Assembly (NCBI GenBank): GCA_951799425.1
Contig: OX637398.1
Coordinates: forward strand, 15,348,270-15,412,269
Source: Ilex aquifolium
Lineage: Eukaryota > Streptophyta > Magnoliopsida > Aquifoliales > Aquifoliaceae
Direction of reading: 5' to 3'
Length of the DNA stretch: 64,000 bases
Numbering within the stretch: position 1 is the first letter of the stretch; every line of letters starts with the position of its first letter. A program made the position numbers and the translations under genes. The notes below the pieces were generated by a model. The model made no database searches. It was not told where the DNA came from and was given only the letters and a program-made list of their open reading frames with translations. Shown here in pieces: positions 22,082 through 36,188 of the stretch.

Positions 22082-22870
22082 ATTGACCACCTATTCTACT
22101 AATAGCCCGTTGTCATTTCATAAGATTTGTGGACCCAATAGAAGTTGAAATGACTTCGAATTATGTGTTTCTTGTTTCTCATGAGATCCCACATGTTTTC
22201 AATGAAATTGACATTTTCACAATCTGTTCAGAATACGCTGTCATCTAGACACCAATCTATTGCCACAAAATTACTGTAAAATAAATATAATGTATTGAAT
22301 GTAAGTTAGAAAATGAACCTAAAAAGAATTAATATTATAGCTACACTATATTGACATGCATTTTAAATCATTACCATAAAACTATGCATGACACGTAAAT
22401 GCTTTTATGTTATTATAAGAAAATAAAGGCAATAAAAAAAAAAAAAAAAACTTACCATATGCCACTTGCAATTATGCCTTCAAGCGCATTGACAAAATTC
22501 CAAATTTGTCTAGGGATGGACATTTCGTCATGCTTTGAAAAAGCCTGAATCAGTAGGGACCTGAGATCCTCTAGACCTTCAAGAACACCAGACTCAAAAC
22601 TAATCTGATTCTACCTAATGTTCCGCAGTTTGGCTTTATGCCCTTTGGTGATGTAAATTCCTTTCCTCAAATTTCCAAATTTCCATGACATGTCATTTTT
22701 TTACCCTACAAAAATCTTAAACCAAGTAACACTGACTTGAAAATGTTCTTGGATTCTTTTTAAAAAAAAAATAAAGGTCACTTGTCTCGTGCTTCAGTTT
22801 TAGGTAAGTGTCCGTACTCTGTGTATCTTCTCTCGACAAATGATTTCCAATCGTCGATTATCCTCAGCAC
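20966..22870. repeat. Satellite copy 12 (1,905 bp)
   Basis: The left half duplicates copy 10 (GGTAGTTCATAG). The right half returns to the common GTCATCTAG and CATTGACC types, ending the duplicated block. Confidence 0.97.
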
Positions 22871-24759
22871 TCAAGGGGTGGAACTACTACTGGTGTAGGG
22901 AGGGGCAAGGGTGGAACGACTCCAGTTTAATAAAAATCCTTTGATGATACCAACTCGTGTATAGTTTTGCCACCTTAAGAAGCTCATTTCTTGATGTCTA
23001 TTCATAGCAAAGCACAATTGACTCACCGGGTTTATTGAAAATCGTCCGGTTCAGCGGATTTGGACCAGAACTGTCCGGTTCATTGGTTTTTACCGAGTTT
23101 TCTACTTAAATGATTTAATACATTATCCGGGCCGGTTTAATGGCTGGTTCACCAGTTTACCGGGTCAACCTGCCGGGCGAGGTCGGGTCTTAAAAACACT
23201 GGTGCAAATAGTAAAAGATGCAGGGCAATGATGGTAAAATTTCGGAATCTGATAAATTGATATAGTCTCGGTAAATTAGGTATAACTTTTTACTCAGATA
23301 TCGAATTTACATGATTCTTGTATAATTGGAAAACATCCATCCAACACTACAATGTTGACTGAAATAACATTCGTCAAATTCAAAAATGAGCTGCAAATTT
23401 AAGGTAGTGCATAGATTCCGACAATCAGAGCAATCAGACAGGGTCCCGGTATTTTGGGCGTAGCTTTCGACTCGAACGTCCAAATAAATTGATTTAAACA
23501 AGGCTCGCACATATATATTCAAGGCTACAACTTTGTCAGAAATAGAGGTGTTCAAATTTAAATTATTTCTTGGCCAAAAATGGTCTGCAAGTTGAACTAA
23601 ATGCACAGATCCAGACAGCTTGTGGCGGGAGCGTGAAACATTAATGATGAATGCTCCAAGCGGCTAGAGTGATTCAAATCTCAAACTCAATAGAGCTCAA
23701 TTATAAAAAAGGGCATGAAGAAGAGTGGAGAAGACATCCCATTAAGTATTGCAAGAGTATTATACACATTCAAAAAGTGCTATACATTGTGAAAATTCCG
23801 TTATAGAGCTTGTTATTTTCTTCTCTCTTGTTGTACTATTTTTGTTCTTTTCTTATTAGATTGTTATAACCAATATTTACGCGTATTGGCGAATTAATGC
23901 ACTAATACCTTTCTCGCATAGTTTATAACACTCGTCAGATCCAAATATGATTTTTCCAAAATAACAGTCCATTGACCACCTATTCTACTAATAGCCCGTT
24001 GTCATTTCATAAGATTTGTGGACCCAATAGAAGTTGAAATGACTTCGAATTATGTGTTTCTTGTTTCTCATGAGATCCCACATGTTTTCAATGAAATTGA
24101 CATTTTCACAATCTGTTCAGAATACGCTGTCATCTAGACACCAATCTATTGCCACAAAATTACTGTAAAATAAATATAATGTATTGAATGTAAGTTAGAA
24201 AATGAACCTAAAAAGAATTAATATTATAGCTACACTATATTGACATGCATTTTAAATCATTACCATAAAACTATGCATGACACGTAAATGCTTTTATGTT
24301 ATTATAAGAAAATAAAGGCAATAAAAAAAAAAAAAAAAACTTACCATATGCCACTTGCAATTATGCCTTCAAGCGCATTGACAAAATTCCAAATTTGTCT
24401 AGGGATGGACATTTCGTCATGCTTTGAAAAAGCCTGAATCAGTAGGGACCTGAGATCCTCTAGACCTTCAAGAACACCAGACTCAAAACTAATCTGATTC
24501 TACCTAATGTTCCGCAGTTTGGCTTTATGCCCTTTGGTGATGTAAATTCCTTTCCTCAAATTTCCAAATTTCCATGACATGTCATTTTTTTACCCTACAA
24601 AAATCTTAAACCAAGTAACACTGACTTGAAAATGTTCTTGGATTCTTTTTAAAAAAAAAATAAAGGTCACTTGTCTCGTGCTTCAGTTTTAGGTAAGTGT
24701 CCGTACTCTGTGTATCTTCTCTCGACAAATGATTTCCAATCGTCGATTATCCTCAGCAC
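22871..24759. repeat. Satellite copy 13 (1,889 bp, shortest)
   Basis: Private changes include GAGGTCGGGTC, TTTCGGAATCTGATAAATTG and CATTCGTCAAATT, and a 16-bp deletion in direct-repeat arm A. Confidence 0.97.
23375..23390. other. Site of a 16-bp deletion, private to copy 13
   Basis: Other copies read CAAATTCAAATTG..GGTCAAAAATGAGC; here CAAATTCAAAAATGAGC is joined directly. The deleted segment is bounded by TCAAA on both sides, fitting microhomology or slippage. On the minus strand it removes a stop and lengthens the small open frame to 99 codons (23307-23606). Confidence 0.93.
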
Positions 24760-26664
24760 TCAAGGGGTGGAACTACTACTGGTGTAGGGAGGGGCAAGGG
24801 TGGAACGACTCCAGTTTAATAAAAATCCTTTGATGATACCAACTCGTGTATAGTTTTGCCACCTTAAGAAGCTCATTTCTTGATGTCTATTCATAGCAAA
24901 GCACAATTGACTCACCGGGTTTATTGAAAATCGTCCGGTTCAGCGGATTTGGACCAGAACTGTCCGGTTCATTGGTTTTTACCGAGTTTTCTACTTAAAT
25001 GATTTAATACATTATCCGGGCCGGTTTAATGGCTGGTTCACCAGTTTACCGGGTCAACCTGCCGGGCGAGGCCGGGTCTTAAAAACACTGGTGCAAATAG
25101 TAAAAGATGCAGGGCAATGATGGTAAAATTTCAGAATCTGCTAAATTGATATAGTCTCGGTAAATTAGGTATAACTTTTTACTCAGATATCGAATTTACA
25201 TGATTCTTGTATAATTGGAAAACATCCATCCAACACTACAATGTTGACTGAAATAACATTCTTCAAATTCAAATTGTTTAATGGTCAAAAATGAGCTGCA
25301 AATTTAAGGTAGTGCATAGATTCCGACAATCAGAGCAATCAGACAGGGTCCCGGTATTTTGGGCGTAGCTTTCGACTCGAACGTCCAAATAAATTGATTT
25401 AAACAAGGCTCGCACATATATATTCAAGGCTACAACTTTGTCAGAAATAGAGGTGTTCAAATTTAAATTATTTCTTGGCCAAAAATGGTCTGCAAGTTGA
25501 ACTAAATGCACAGATCCAGACAGCTTGTGGCGGGAGCGTGAAACATTAATGATGAATGCTCCAAGCGGCTAGAGTGATTCAAATCTCAAACTCAATAGAG
25601 CTCAATTATAAAAAAGGGCATGAAGAAGAGTGGAGAAGACATCCCATTAAGTATTGCAAGAGTATTATACACATTCAAAAAGTGCTATACATTGTGAGAA
25701 TTCCGTTATAGAGCTTGTTATTTTCTTCTCTCTTGTTGTACTATTTTTGTTCTTTTCTTATTAGATTGTTATAACCAATATTTACGCGTATTGGCGAATT
25801 AATGCACTAATACCTTTCTCGCATAGTTTATAACACTCGTCAGATCCAAATATGATTTTTCCAAAATAACAGTCCGTTGACCACCTATTCTACTAATAGC
25901 CCGTTGTCATTTCATAAGATTTGTCGACCCAATAGAAGTTGAAATGACTTCGAATTATGTGTTTCTTGTTTCTCATGAGATCCCACATGTTTTCAATGAA
26001 ATTGACATTTTCACAATCTGTTCAGAATACGCTGTCATCTAGACACCAATCTATTGCCACAGAATTACTGTAAAATAAATATAATGTATTGAATGTAAGT
26101 TAGAAAATGAACCTAAAAAGAATTAATATTATAGCTACACTATATTGACATGCATTTTAAATCATTACCATAAAACTATGCATGACACGTAAATGCTTTT
26201 ATGTTATTATAAGAAAATAAAGGCAATAAAAAAAAAAAAAAAAACTTACCATATGCCACTTGCAATTATGCCTTCAAGCGCATTGACAAAATTCCAAATT
26301 TGTCTAGGGATGGACATTTCGTCATGCTTTGAAAAAGCCTGAATCAGTAGGGACCTGAGATCCTCTAGACCTTCAAGAACACCAGACTCAAAACTAATCT
26401 GATTCTACCTAATGTTCCGCAGTTTGGCTTTATGCCCTTTGGTGATGTAAATTCCTTTCCTCAAATTTCCAAATTTCCATGACATGTCATTTTTTTACCC
26501 TACAAAAATCTTAAACCAAGTAACACTGACTTGAAAATGTTCTTGGATTCTTTTTAAAAAAAAAATAAAGGTCACTTGTCTGGTGCTTCAGTTTTAGGTA
26601 AGTGTCCGTACTCTGTGTATCTTCTCTCGACAAATGATTTCCAATCGTCGATTATCCTCAGCAC
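24760..26664. repeat. Satellite copy 14 (1,905 bp)
   Basis: Close to the consensus of the first half of the array (CGAATTAATGC, TGTCGACCC, ATTATAGCTAC). Private change ATTGTGAGAATTCC near 25,690. Confidence 0.97.
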
Positions 26665-28564
26665 TCAAGGGGTGGAACTACTACTGGTGTAGGGAGGGGC
26701 AAGGGTGGAACGACTCCAGTTTAATAAAAATCCTTTGATGATACCAACTCGTGTATAGTTTTGCCACCTTAAGAAGCTCATTTCTTGATGTCTATTCATA
26801 GCAAAGCACAATTGACTCACCGGGTTTATTGAAAATCGTCCGGTTCAGCGGATTTGGACCAGAACTGTCCGGTTCATTGGTTTTTACCGAGTTTTCTACT
26901 TAAATGATTTAATACATTATCCGGGCCGGTTTAATGGCTGGTTCACCAGTTTACCGGGTCAACCTGCCGGGCGAGGCCGGGTCTTAAAAACACTGGTGCA
27001 AATAGTAAAAGATGCAGGGCAATGATGGTAAAATTTCAGAATCTGCTAAATTGATATAGTCTCGGTAAATTAGGTATAACTTTTTACTCAGATATCGAAT
27101 TTACATGATTCTTGTATAATTGGAAAACATCCATCCAACACTACAATGTTGACTGAAATAACATTCTTCAAATTCAAATTGTTTAATGGTCAAAAATGAG
27201 CTGCAAATTTAAGGTAGTGCATAGATTCCGACAATCAGAGCAATCAGACAGGGTCCCGGTATTTTGGGCGTAGCTTTCGACTCGAACGTCCAAATAAATT
27301 GATTTAAACAAGGCTCGCACATATATATTCAAGGCTACAACTTGGTCAGAAATAGAGGTGTTCAAATTTAAATTATTTCTTGGCCAAAAATGGTCTGCAA
27401 GTTGAACTAAATGCACAGATCCAGACAGCTTGTGGCGGGAGCGTGAAACATTAATGATGAATGCTCCAAGCGGCTAGAGTGATTCAAATCTCAAACTCAA
27501 TAGAGCTCAATTATAAAAAAGGGCATGAAGAAGAGTGGAGAAGACATCCCATTAAGTATTGCAAGAGTATTATACACATTCAAAAAGTGCTATACATTGT
27601 GAAAATTCCGTTATAGAGCTTGTTATTTTCTTCTCTCTTGTTGTACTATTTTTGTTCTTTTCTTATTAGATTGTTATAACCAATATTTACGCGTATTGGC
27701 GAAGTAATGCACTAATACCTTTCTCGCATAGTTTATAACACTCGTCAGATCCAAATATGATTTTTCCAAAATAACAGTCCGTTGACCACCTATTCTACTA
27801 ATAGCCCGTTGTCATTTCATAAGATTTGTCGACCCAATAGAAGTTGAAATGACTTCGAATTATGTGTTTCTTGTTTCTCATGAGATCCCACATGTTTTCA
27901 ATGAAATTGACATTTTCACAATCTGTTCAGAATACGCTGTCATCTAGACACCAATCTATTGCCACAAAATTACTGTAAAATAAATATAATGTATTGAATG
28001 TAAGTTAGAAAATGAACCTAAAAAGAATTAATATTAGAGCTACACTATATTGACATGCATTTTAAATCATTACCATAAAACTATGCATGACACGTAAATG
28101 CTTTTATGTTATTATAATAAAATAAAGACAATAAAAAAAAAACCCTTACCATATGCCACTTGCAATTATGTCTTCAAGCGCATTGACAAAATTCCAAATT
28201 TGTCTAGGGATGGACATTTCGTCATGCTTTGAAAAAGCCTGAATCAGTAGGGACCTGAGATCCTCTAGACCTTCAAGAACACCAGACTCAAAACTAATCT
28301 GATTCTACCTAATGTTCCGCAGTTTGGCTTTATGCCCTTTGGTGATGTAAATTCCTTTCCTCAAATTTCCAAATTTCCATGACATGTCATTTTTTTACCC
28401 TACAAAAATCTTAAACCAAGTAACACTGACTTGAAAATGTTCTTGGATTCTTTTTAAAAAAAAAATAAAGGTCACTTGTCTGGTGCTTCAGTTTTAGGTA
28501 AGTGTCCGTACTCTGTGTATCTTCTCTCGACAAATGATTTCCAATCGTCGATTATCCTCAGCAC
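26665..28564. repeat. Satellite copy 15 (1,900 bp)
   Basis: Has the shortest A-tract (10) and the rare ATTATAATAAAATAAAGACA, shared only with copies 23 and 24. Private changes are ACTTGGTCAG and ATTAGAGCTAC. It is the last copy of the contiguous first-half type. Confidence 0.97.
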
Positions 28565-30470
28565 TCAAGGGGTGGAACTACTACTGGTGTAGGGAGGGGC
28601 AAGGGTGGAACGACTTCAGTTTAATAAAAATCCTTTGATGATACCAACTCGTGTATAGTTTTGCCACCTTAAGAAGCTCATTTCTTGATGTCTATTCATA
28701 GCAAAGCACAATTGACTCACCGGGTTTATTGAAAATCGTCCGGTTCAGCGGATTTGGACCAGAACTGTCCGGTTCATTGGTTTTTACCGAGTTTTCTACT
28801 TAAATGATTTAATACATTATCCGGGCCGGTTTAATGGCTGGTTCACCAGTTTACCGGGTCAACCTGCCGGGCGAGGCCGGGTCTTAAAAACACTGGTGCA
28901 AATAGTAAAAGATGCAGGGCAATGATGGTAAAATTTCAGAATCTGCTAAATTGATATAGTCTCGGTAAATTAGGTATAACTTTTTACTCAGATATCGAAT
29001 TTACATGATTCTTGTATAATTGGAAAACATCCATCCAACACTACAATGTTGACTGAAATAACATTCTTCAAATTCAAATTGTTTAATGGTCAAAAATGAG
29101 CTGCAAATTTAAGGTAGTGCATAGATTCCGACAATCAGAGCAATCAGACAGGGTCCCGGTATTTTGGGCGTAGCTTTCGACTCGAACGTCCAAATAAATT
29201 GATTTAAACAAGGCTCGCACATATATATTCAAGGCTACAACTTTGTCAGAAATAGAGATGTTCAAATTTAAATTATTTCTTGGCCAAAAATGGTCTGCAA
29301 GTTGAACTAAATGCACAGATCCAGACAGCTTGTGGCGGGAGCGTGAAACATTAATGATGAATGCTCCAAGCGGCTAGAGTGATTCAAATCTCAAACTCAA
29401 TAGAGCTCAATTATAAAAAAGGGCATGAAGAAGAGTGGAGAAGACATCCCATTAAGTATTGCAAGAGTATTATACACATTCAAAAAGTGCTATACATTGT
29501 GAAAATTCCGTTATAGAGCTTGTTATTTTCTTCTCTCTTGTTGTACTATTTTTGTTCTTTTCTTATTAGATTGTTATAACCAATATTTACGCGTATTGGC
29601 GAATTAACGCACTAATACCTTTATCGCATAGTTTATAACACTCGTCAGATCCAAATATGATTTTTCCAAAATAACAGTCCATTGACCACCTATTCTACTA
29701 ATAGCCCGTTGTCATTTCATAAGATTTGTCGACCCAATAGAAGTTGAAATGACTTCGAATTATGTGTTTCTTGTTTCTCATGAGATCCCACATGTTTTCA
29801 ATGAAATTGACATTTTCACAATCTGTTCAGAATACGCTGTCATCTAGACACCAATCTATTGCCACAGAATTACTGTAAAATAAATATAATGTATTGAATG
29901 TAAGTTAGAAAATGAACCTAAAAAGAATTAATATTACAGCTACACTATATTGACATGCATTTTAAATCATTACCATAAATCTATGCATGACACGTAAATG
30001 CTTTTATGTTATTATAAGAAAATAAAGGCAATAAAAAAAAAAAAAAAAACTTACCATATGCCACTTGCAATTATGCCTTCAAGCGCATTGACAAAATTCC
30101 AAATTTGTCTAGGGATGGACATTTCGTCATGCTTTGAAAAAGCCTGAATCAGTAGGGACCTGAGATCCTCTAGACCTTCAAGAACACCAGACTCAAAACT
30201 AATCTGATTCTACCTAATGTTCCGCAGTTTGGCTTTATGCCCTTTGGTGATGTAAATTCCTTTCCTCAAATTTCCAAATTTCCATGACATGTCATTTTTT
30301 TACCCTACAAAAATCTTAAACCAAGTAACACTGACTTGAAAATGTTCTTGGATTCTTTTTAAAAAAAAAAATAAAGGTCACTTGTCTGGTGCTTCAGTTT
30401 TAGGTAAGTGTCCGTACTCTGTGTATCTTCTCTCGACAAATGATTTCCAATCGTCGATTATCCTCAGCAC
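28565..30470. repeat. Satellite copy 16 (1,906 bp)
   Basis: First copy with ATTACAGCTAC and CATAAATCTATG. GAATTAACGCAC is shared only with copy 25. Private changes are ACGACTTCAG, TAGAGATGTTC and CCTTTATCGC. Confidence 0.97.
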
Positions 30471-32376
30471 TCAAGGGGTGGAACTACTACTGGTGTAGGG
30501 AGGGGCAAGGGTGGAACGACTCCAGTTTAATAAAAATCCTTTGATGATACCAACTCGTGTATAGTTTTGCCACCTTAAGAAGCTCATTTCTTGATGTCTA
30601 TTCATAGCAAAGCACAATTGACTCACCGGGTTTATTGAAAATCGTCCGGTTCAGCGGATTTGGACCAGAACTGTCCGGTTCATTGGTTTTTACCGAGTTT
30701 TCTACTTAAATGATTTAATACATTATCCGGGCCGGTTTAATGGCTGGTTCACCAGTTTACCGGGTCAACCTGCCGGGCGAGGCCGGGTCTTAAAAACACT
30801 GGTGCAAATAGTAAAAGATGCAGGGCAATGATGGTAAAATTTCAGAATCTGCTAAATTGATATAGTCTCGGTAAATTAGGTATAACTTTTTACTCAGATA
30901 TCGAATTTACATGATTCTTGTATAATTGGAAAACATCCATCCAACACTACAATGTTGACTGAAATAACATTCTTCAAATTCAAATTGTTTAATGGTCAAA
31001 AATGAGCTGCAAATTTAAGGTAGTGCATAGATTCCGACAATCAGAGCAATCAGACAGGGTCCCGGTATTTTGGGCGTAGCTTTCGACTCGAACGTCCAAA
31101 TAAATTGATTTAAACAAGGCTCGCACATATATATTCAAGGCTACAACTTTGTCAGAAATAGAGGTGTTCAAATTTAAATTATTTCTTGGCCAAAAATGGT
31201 CTGCAAGTTGAACTAAATGCACAGATCCAGACAGCTTGTGGCGGGAGCGTGAAACATTAATGATGAATGCTCCAAGCGGCTAGAGTGATTCAAATCTCAA
31301 ACTCAATAGAGCTCAATTATAAAAAAGGGCATGAAGAAGAGTGGAGAAGACATCCCATTAAGTATTGCAAGAGTATTATACACATTCAAAAAGTGCTATA
31401 CATTGTGAAAATTCCGTTATAGAGCTTGTTATTTTCTTCTTTCTTGTTGTACTATTTTTGTTCTTTTCTTATTAGATTGTTATAACCAATATTTACGCGT
31501 ATTGGCGAATTAATGCACGAATACCTTTCTCGCATAGTTTATAACACTCGTCAGATCCAAATATGATTTTTCCAAAATAACAGTCCGTTGACCACCTATT
31601 CTACTAATAGCCTGTTGTCATTTCATAAGATTTGTGGACCCAATAGAAGTTGAAATGACTTCGAATTATGTGTTTCTTGTTTCTCATGAGATCCCACATG
31701 TTTTCAATGAAATTGACATTTTCACAATCTGTTCAGAATACGCTGTCATCTAGACACCAATCTATTGCCACAGAATTACTGTAAAATAAATATAATGTAT
31801 TGAATGTAAGTTAGAAAATGAACCTAAAAAGAATTAATATTACAGCTACACTATATTGACATGCATTTTAAATCATTACCATAAAACTATGCATGACACG
31901 TAAATGCTTTTATGTTATTATAAGAAAATAAAGGCAATAAAAAAAAAAAAAAAAAACTTACCATATGCCACTTGCAATTATGTCTTCAAGCGCATTGACA
32001 AAATTCCAAATTTGTCTAGGGATGGACATTTCGTCATGCTTTGAAAAAGCCTGAATCAGTAGGGACCTGAGATCCTCTAGACCTTCAAGAACACCAGACT
32101 CAAAACTAATCTGATTCTACTTAATGTTCCGCAGTTTGGCTTTATGCCCTTTGGTGATGTAAATTCCTTTCCTCAAATTTCCAAATTTCCATGACATGTC
32201 ATTTTTTTACCCTACAAAAATCTTAAACCAAGTAACACTGACTTGAAAATGTTCTTGGATTCTTTTTAAAAAAAAAATAAAGGTCACTTGTCTGGTGCTT
32301 CAGTTTTAGGTAAGTGTCCGTACTCTGTGTATCTTCTCTCGACAAATGATTTCCAATCGTCGATTATCCTCAGCAC
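30471..32376. repeat. Satellite copy 17 (1,906 bp)
   Basis: Right half has TGTCTTCAAG plus CTACTTAATG, also found together in copy 19. Private changes are CTTCTTTCTTG and GCACGAATACC. Confidence 0.97.
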
Positions 32377-34281
32377 TCAAGGGGTGGAACTACTACTGGT
32401 GTAGGGAGGGGCAAGGGTGGAAGGACTCCAGTTTAATAAAAATCCTTTGATGATACCAACTCGTGTATAGTTTTGCCACCTTAAGAAGCTCATTTCTTGA
32501 TGTCTATTCATAGCAAAGCACAATTGACTCACCGGGTTTATTGAAAATCGTCCGGTTCAGCGGATTTGGACCAGAACTGTCCGGTTCGTTGGTTTTTACC
32601 GAGTTTTCTACTTAAATGATTTAATACATTATCCGGGCCGGTTTAATGGCTGGTTCACCAGTTTACCGGGTCAACCTGCCGGGCGAGGCCGGGTCTTAAA
32701 AACACTGGTGCAAATAGTAAAAGATGCAGGGCAATGATGGTAAAATTTCAGAATCTGCTAAATTGATATAGTCTCGGTAAATTAGGTATAACTTTTTACT
32801 CAGATATCGAATTTACATGATTCTTGTATAATTGGAAAACATCCATCCAACACTACAATGTTGACTGAAATAACATTCTTCAAATTCAAATTGTTTAATG
32901 GTCAAAAATGAGCTGCAAATTTAAGGTAGTGCATAGATTCCGACAATCAGAGCAATCAGACAGGGTCCCGGTATTTTGGGCGTAGCTTTCGACTCGAACG
33001 TCCAAATAAATTGATTTAAACAAGGCTCGCACATATATATTCAAGGCTACAACTTTGTCAGAAATAGAGGTGTTCAAATTTAAATTATTTCTTGGCCAAA
33101 AATGGTCTGCAAGTTGAACTAAATGCACAGATCCAGACAGCTTGTGGCGGGAGCGTGAAACATTAATGATGAATGCTCCAAGCGGCTAGAGTGATTCAAA
33201 TCTCAAACTCAATAGAGCTCAATTATAAAAAAGGGCATGAAGAAGAGTGGAGAAGACATCCCATTAAGTATTGCAAGAGTATTATACACATTCAAAAAGT
33301 GCTATACATTGTGAAAATTCCGTTATAGAGCTTGTTATTTTCTTCTCTCTTGTTGTACTATTTTTGTTCTTTTCTTATTAGATTGTTATAACCAATATTT
33401 ACGCGTATTGGCGAAGTAATGCACTAATACCTTTCTCGCATAGTTTATAACACTCGTCAGATCCAAATATGATTTTTCCAAAATAACAGTCCGTTGACCA
33501 CCTATTCTACTAATAGCCTGTTGTCATTTCATAAGATTTGTGGACCCAATAGAAGTTGAAATGACTTCGAATTATGTGTTTCTTGTTTCTCATGAGATCC
33601 CACATGTTTTCAATGAAATTGACATTTTCACAATCTGTTCAGAATACGCTGTCATCTAGACACCAATCTATTGCCACAGAATTACTGTAAAATAAATATA
33701 ATGTATTGAATGTAAGTTAGAAAATGAACCTAAAAAGAATTAATATTACAGCTACACTATATTGACATGCATTTTAAATCATTACCATAAATCTATGCAT
33801 GACACGTAAATGCTTTTATGTTATTATAAGAAAATAAAGGCAATAAAAAAAAAAAAAAAAACTTACCATATGCCACTTGCAATTATGCCTTCAAGCGCAT
33901 TGACAAAATTCCAAATTTGTCTAGGGATGGACATTTCGTCATGCTTTGAAAAAGCCTGAATCAGTAGGGACCTGAGATCCTCTAGACCTTCAAGAACACC
34001 AGACTCAAAACTAATCTGATTCTACCTAATGTTCCGCAGTTTGGCTTTATGCCCTTTGGTGATGTAAATTCCTTTCCTCAAATTTCCAAATTTCCATGAC
34101 ATGTCATTTTTTTACCCTACAAAAATCTTAAACCAAGTAACACTGACTTGAAAATGTTCTTGGATTCTTTTTAAAAAAAAAATAAAGGTCACTTGTCTGG
34201 TGCTTCAGTTTTAGGTAAGTGTCCGTACTCTGTGTATCTTCTCTCGACAAATGATTTCCAATCGTCGATTATCCTCAGCAC
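32377..34281. repeat. Satellite copy 18 (1,905 bp)
   Basis: Left half has GGAAGGACTCC, shared only with copy 20, plus GGTTCGTTGG, found also in copies 20, 26-28 and 34. Confidence 0.97.
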
Positions 34282-36188
34282 TCAAGGGGTGGAACTACTA
34301 CTGGTGTAGGGAGGGGCAAGGGTGGAACGACTCCAGTTTAATAAAAATCCTTTGATGATACCAACTCGTGTATAGTTTTGCCACCTTAAGAAGCTCATTT
34401 CTTGATGTCTATTCATAGCAAAGCACAATTGACTCATCGGGTTTATTGAAAATCGTCCGGTTCAGCGGATTTGGACCAGAACTGTCCGGTTCATTGGTTT
34501 TTACCGAGTTTTCTACTTAAATGATTTAATACATTATCCGGGCCGGTTTAATGGCTGGTTCACCAGTTTACCGGGTCAACCTGCCGGGCGAGGCCGGGTC
34601 TTAAAAACACTGGTGCAAATAGTAAAAGATGCAGGGCAATGATGGTAAAATTTCAGAATCTGCTAAATTGATATAGTCTCGGTAAATTAGGTATAACTTT
34701 TTACTCAGATATCGAATTTACATGATTCTTGTATAATTGGAAAACATCCATCCAACACTACAATGTTGACTGAAATAACATTCTTCAAATTCAAATTGTT
34801 TAATGGTCAAAAATGAGCTGCAAATTTAAGGTAGTGCATAGATTCCGACAATCAGAGCAATCAGACAGGGTCCCGGTATTTTGGGCGTAGCTTTCGACTC
34901 GAACGTCCAAATAAATTGATTTAAACAAGGCTCGCACATATAAATTCAAGGCTACAACTTTGTCAGAAATAGAGGTGTTCAAATTTAAATTATTTCTTGG
35001 CCAAAAATGGTCTGCAAGTTGAACTAAATGCACAGATCCAGACAGCTTGTGGCGGGAGCGTGAAACATTAATGATGAATGCTCCAAGCGGCTAGAGTGAT
35101 TCAAATCTCAAACTCAATAGAGCTCAATTATAAAAAAGGGCATGAAGAAGAGTGGAGAAGACATCCCATTAAGTATTGCAAGAGTATTATACACATTCAA
35201 AAAGTGCTATACATTGTGAAAATTCCGTTATAGAGCTTGTTATTTTCTTCTCTCTTGTTGTACTATTTTTGTTCTTTTCTTATTAGATTGTTATAACCAA
35301 TATTTACGCGTATTGGCGAAGTAATGCACTAATACCTTTCTCGCATAGTTTATAACACTCGTCAGATCCAAATATGATTTTTCCAAAATAACAGTCCGTT
35401 GACCACCTATTCTACTAATAGCCTGTTGTCATTTCATAAGATTTGTGGACCCAATAGAAGTTGAAATGACTTCGAATTATGTGTTTCTTGTTTCTCATGA
35501 GATCCCACATGTTTTCAATGAAATTGACATTTTCACAATCTGTTCAGAATACGCTGTCATCTAGACACCAATCTATTGCCACAGAATTACTGTAAAATAA
35601 ATATAATGTATTGAATGTAAGTTAGAAAATGAACCTAAAAAGAATTAATATTACAGCTACACTATATTGACATGCATTTTAAATCATTACCATAAATCTA
35701 TGCATGACACGTAAATGCTTTTATGTTATTATAAGAAAATAAAGGCAATAAAAAAAAAAAAAAAAACACTTACCATATGCCACTTGCAATTATGTCTTCA
35801 AGCGCATTGACAAAATTCCAAATTTGTCTAGGGATGGACATTTCGTCATGCTTTGAAAAAGCCTGAATCAGTAGGGACCTGAGATCCTCTAGACCTTCAA
35901 GAACACCAGACTCAAAACTAATCTGATTCTACTTAATGTTCCGCAGTTTGGCTTTATGCCCTTTGGTGATGTAAATTCCTTTCCTCAAATTTCCAAATTT
36001 CCATGACATGTCATTTTTTTACCCTACAAAAATCTTAAACCAAGTAACACTGACTTGAAAATGTTCTTGGATTCTTTTTAAAAAAAAAATAAAGGTCACT
36101 TGTCTGGTGCTTCAGTTTTAGGTAAGTGTCCGTACTCTGTGTATCTTCTCTCGACAAATGATTTCCAATCGTCGATTATCCTCAGCAC
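34282..36188. repeat. Satellite copy 19 (1,907 bp)
   Basis: Left half has CATATAAATTC, shared only with copy 21; right half repeats the copy 17 tags TGTCTTCAAG and CTACTTAATG. The A-tract ends in CACTTACC. Private change GACTCATCGGG. Confidence 0.97.
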
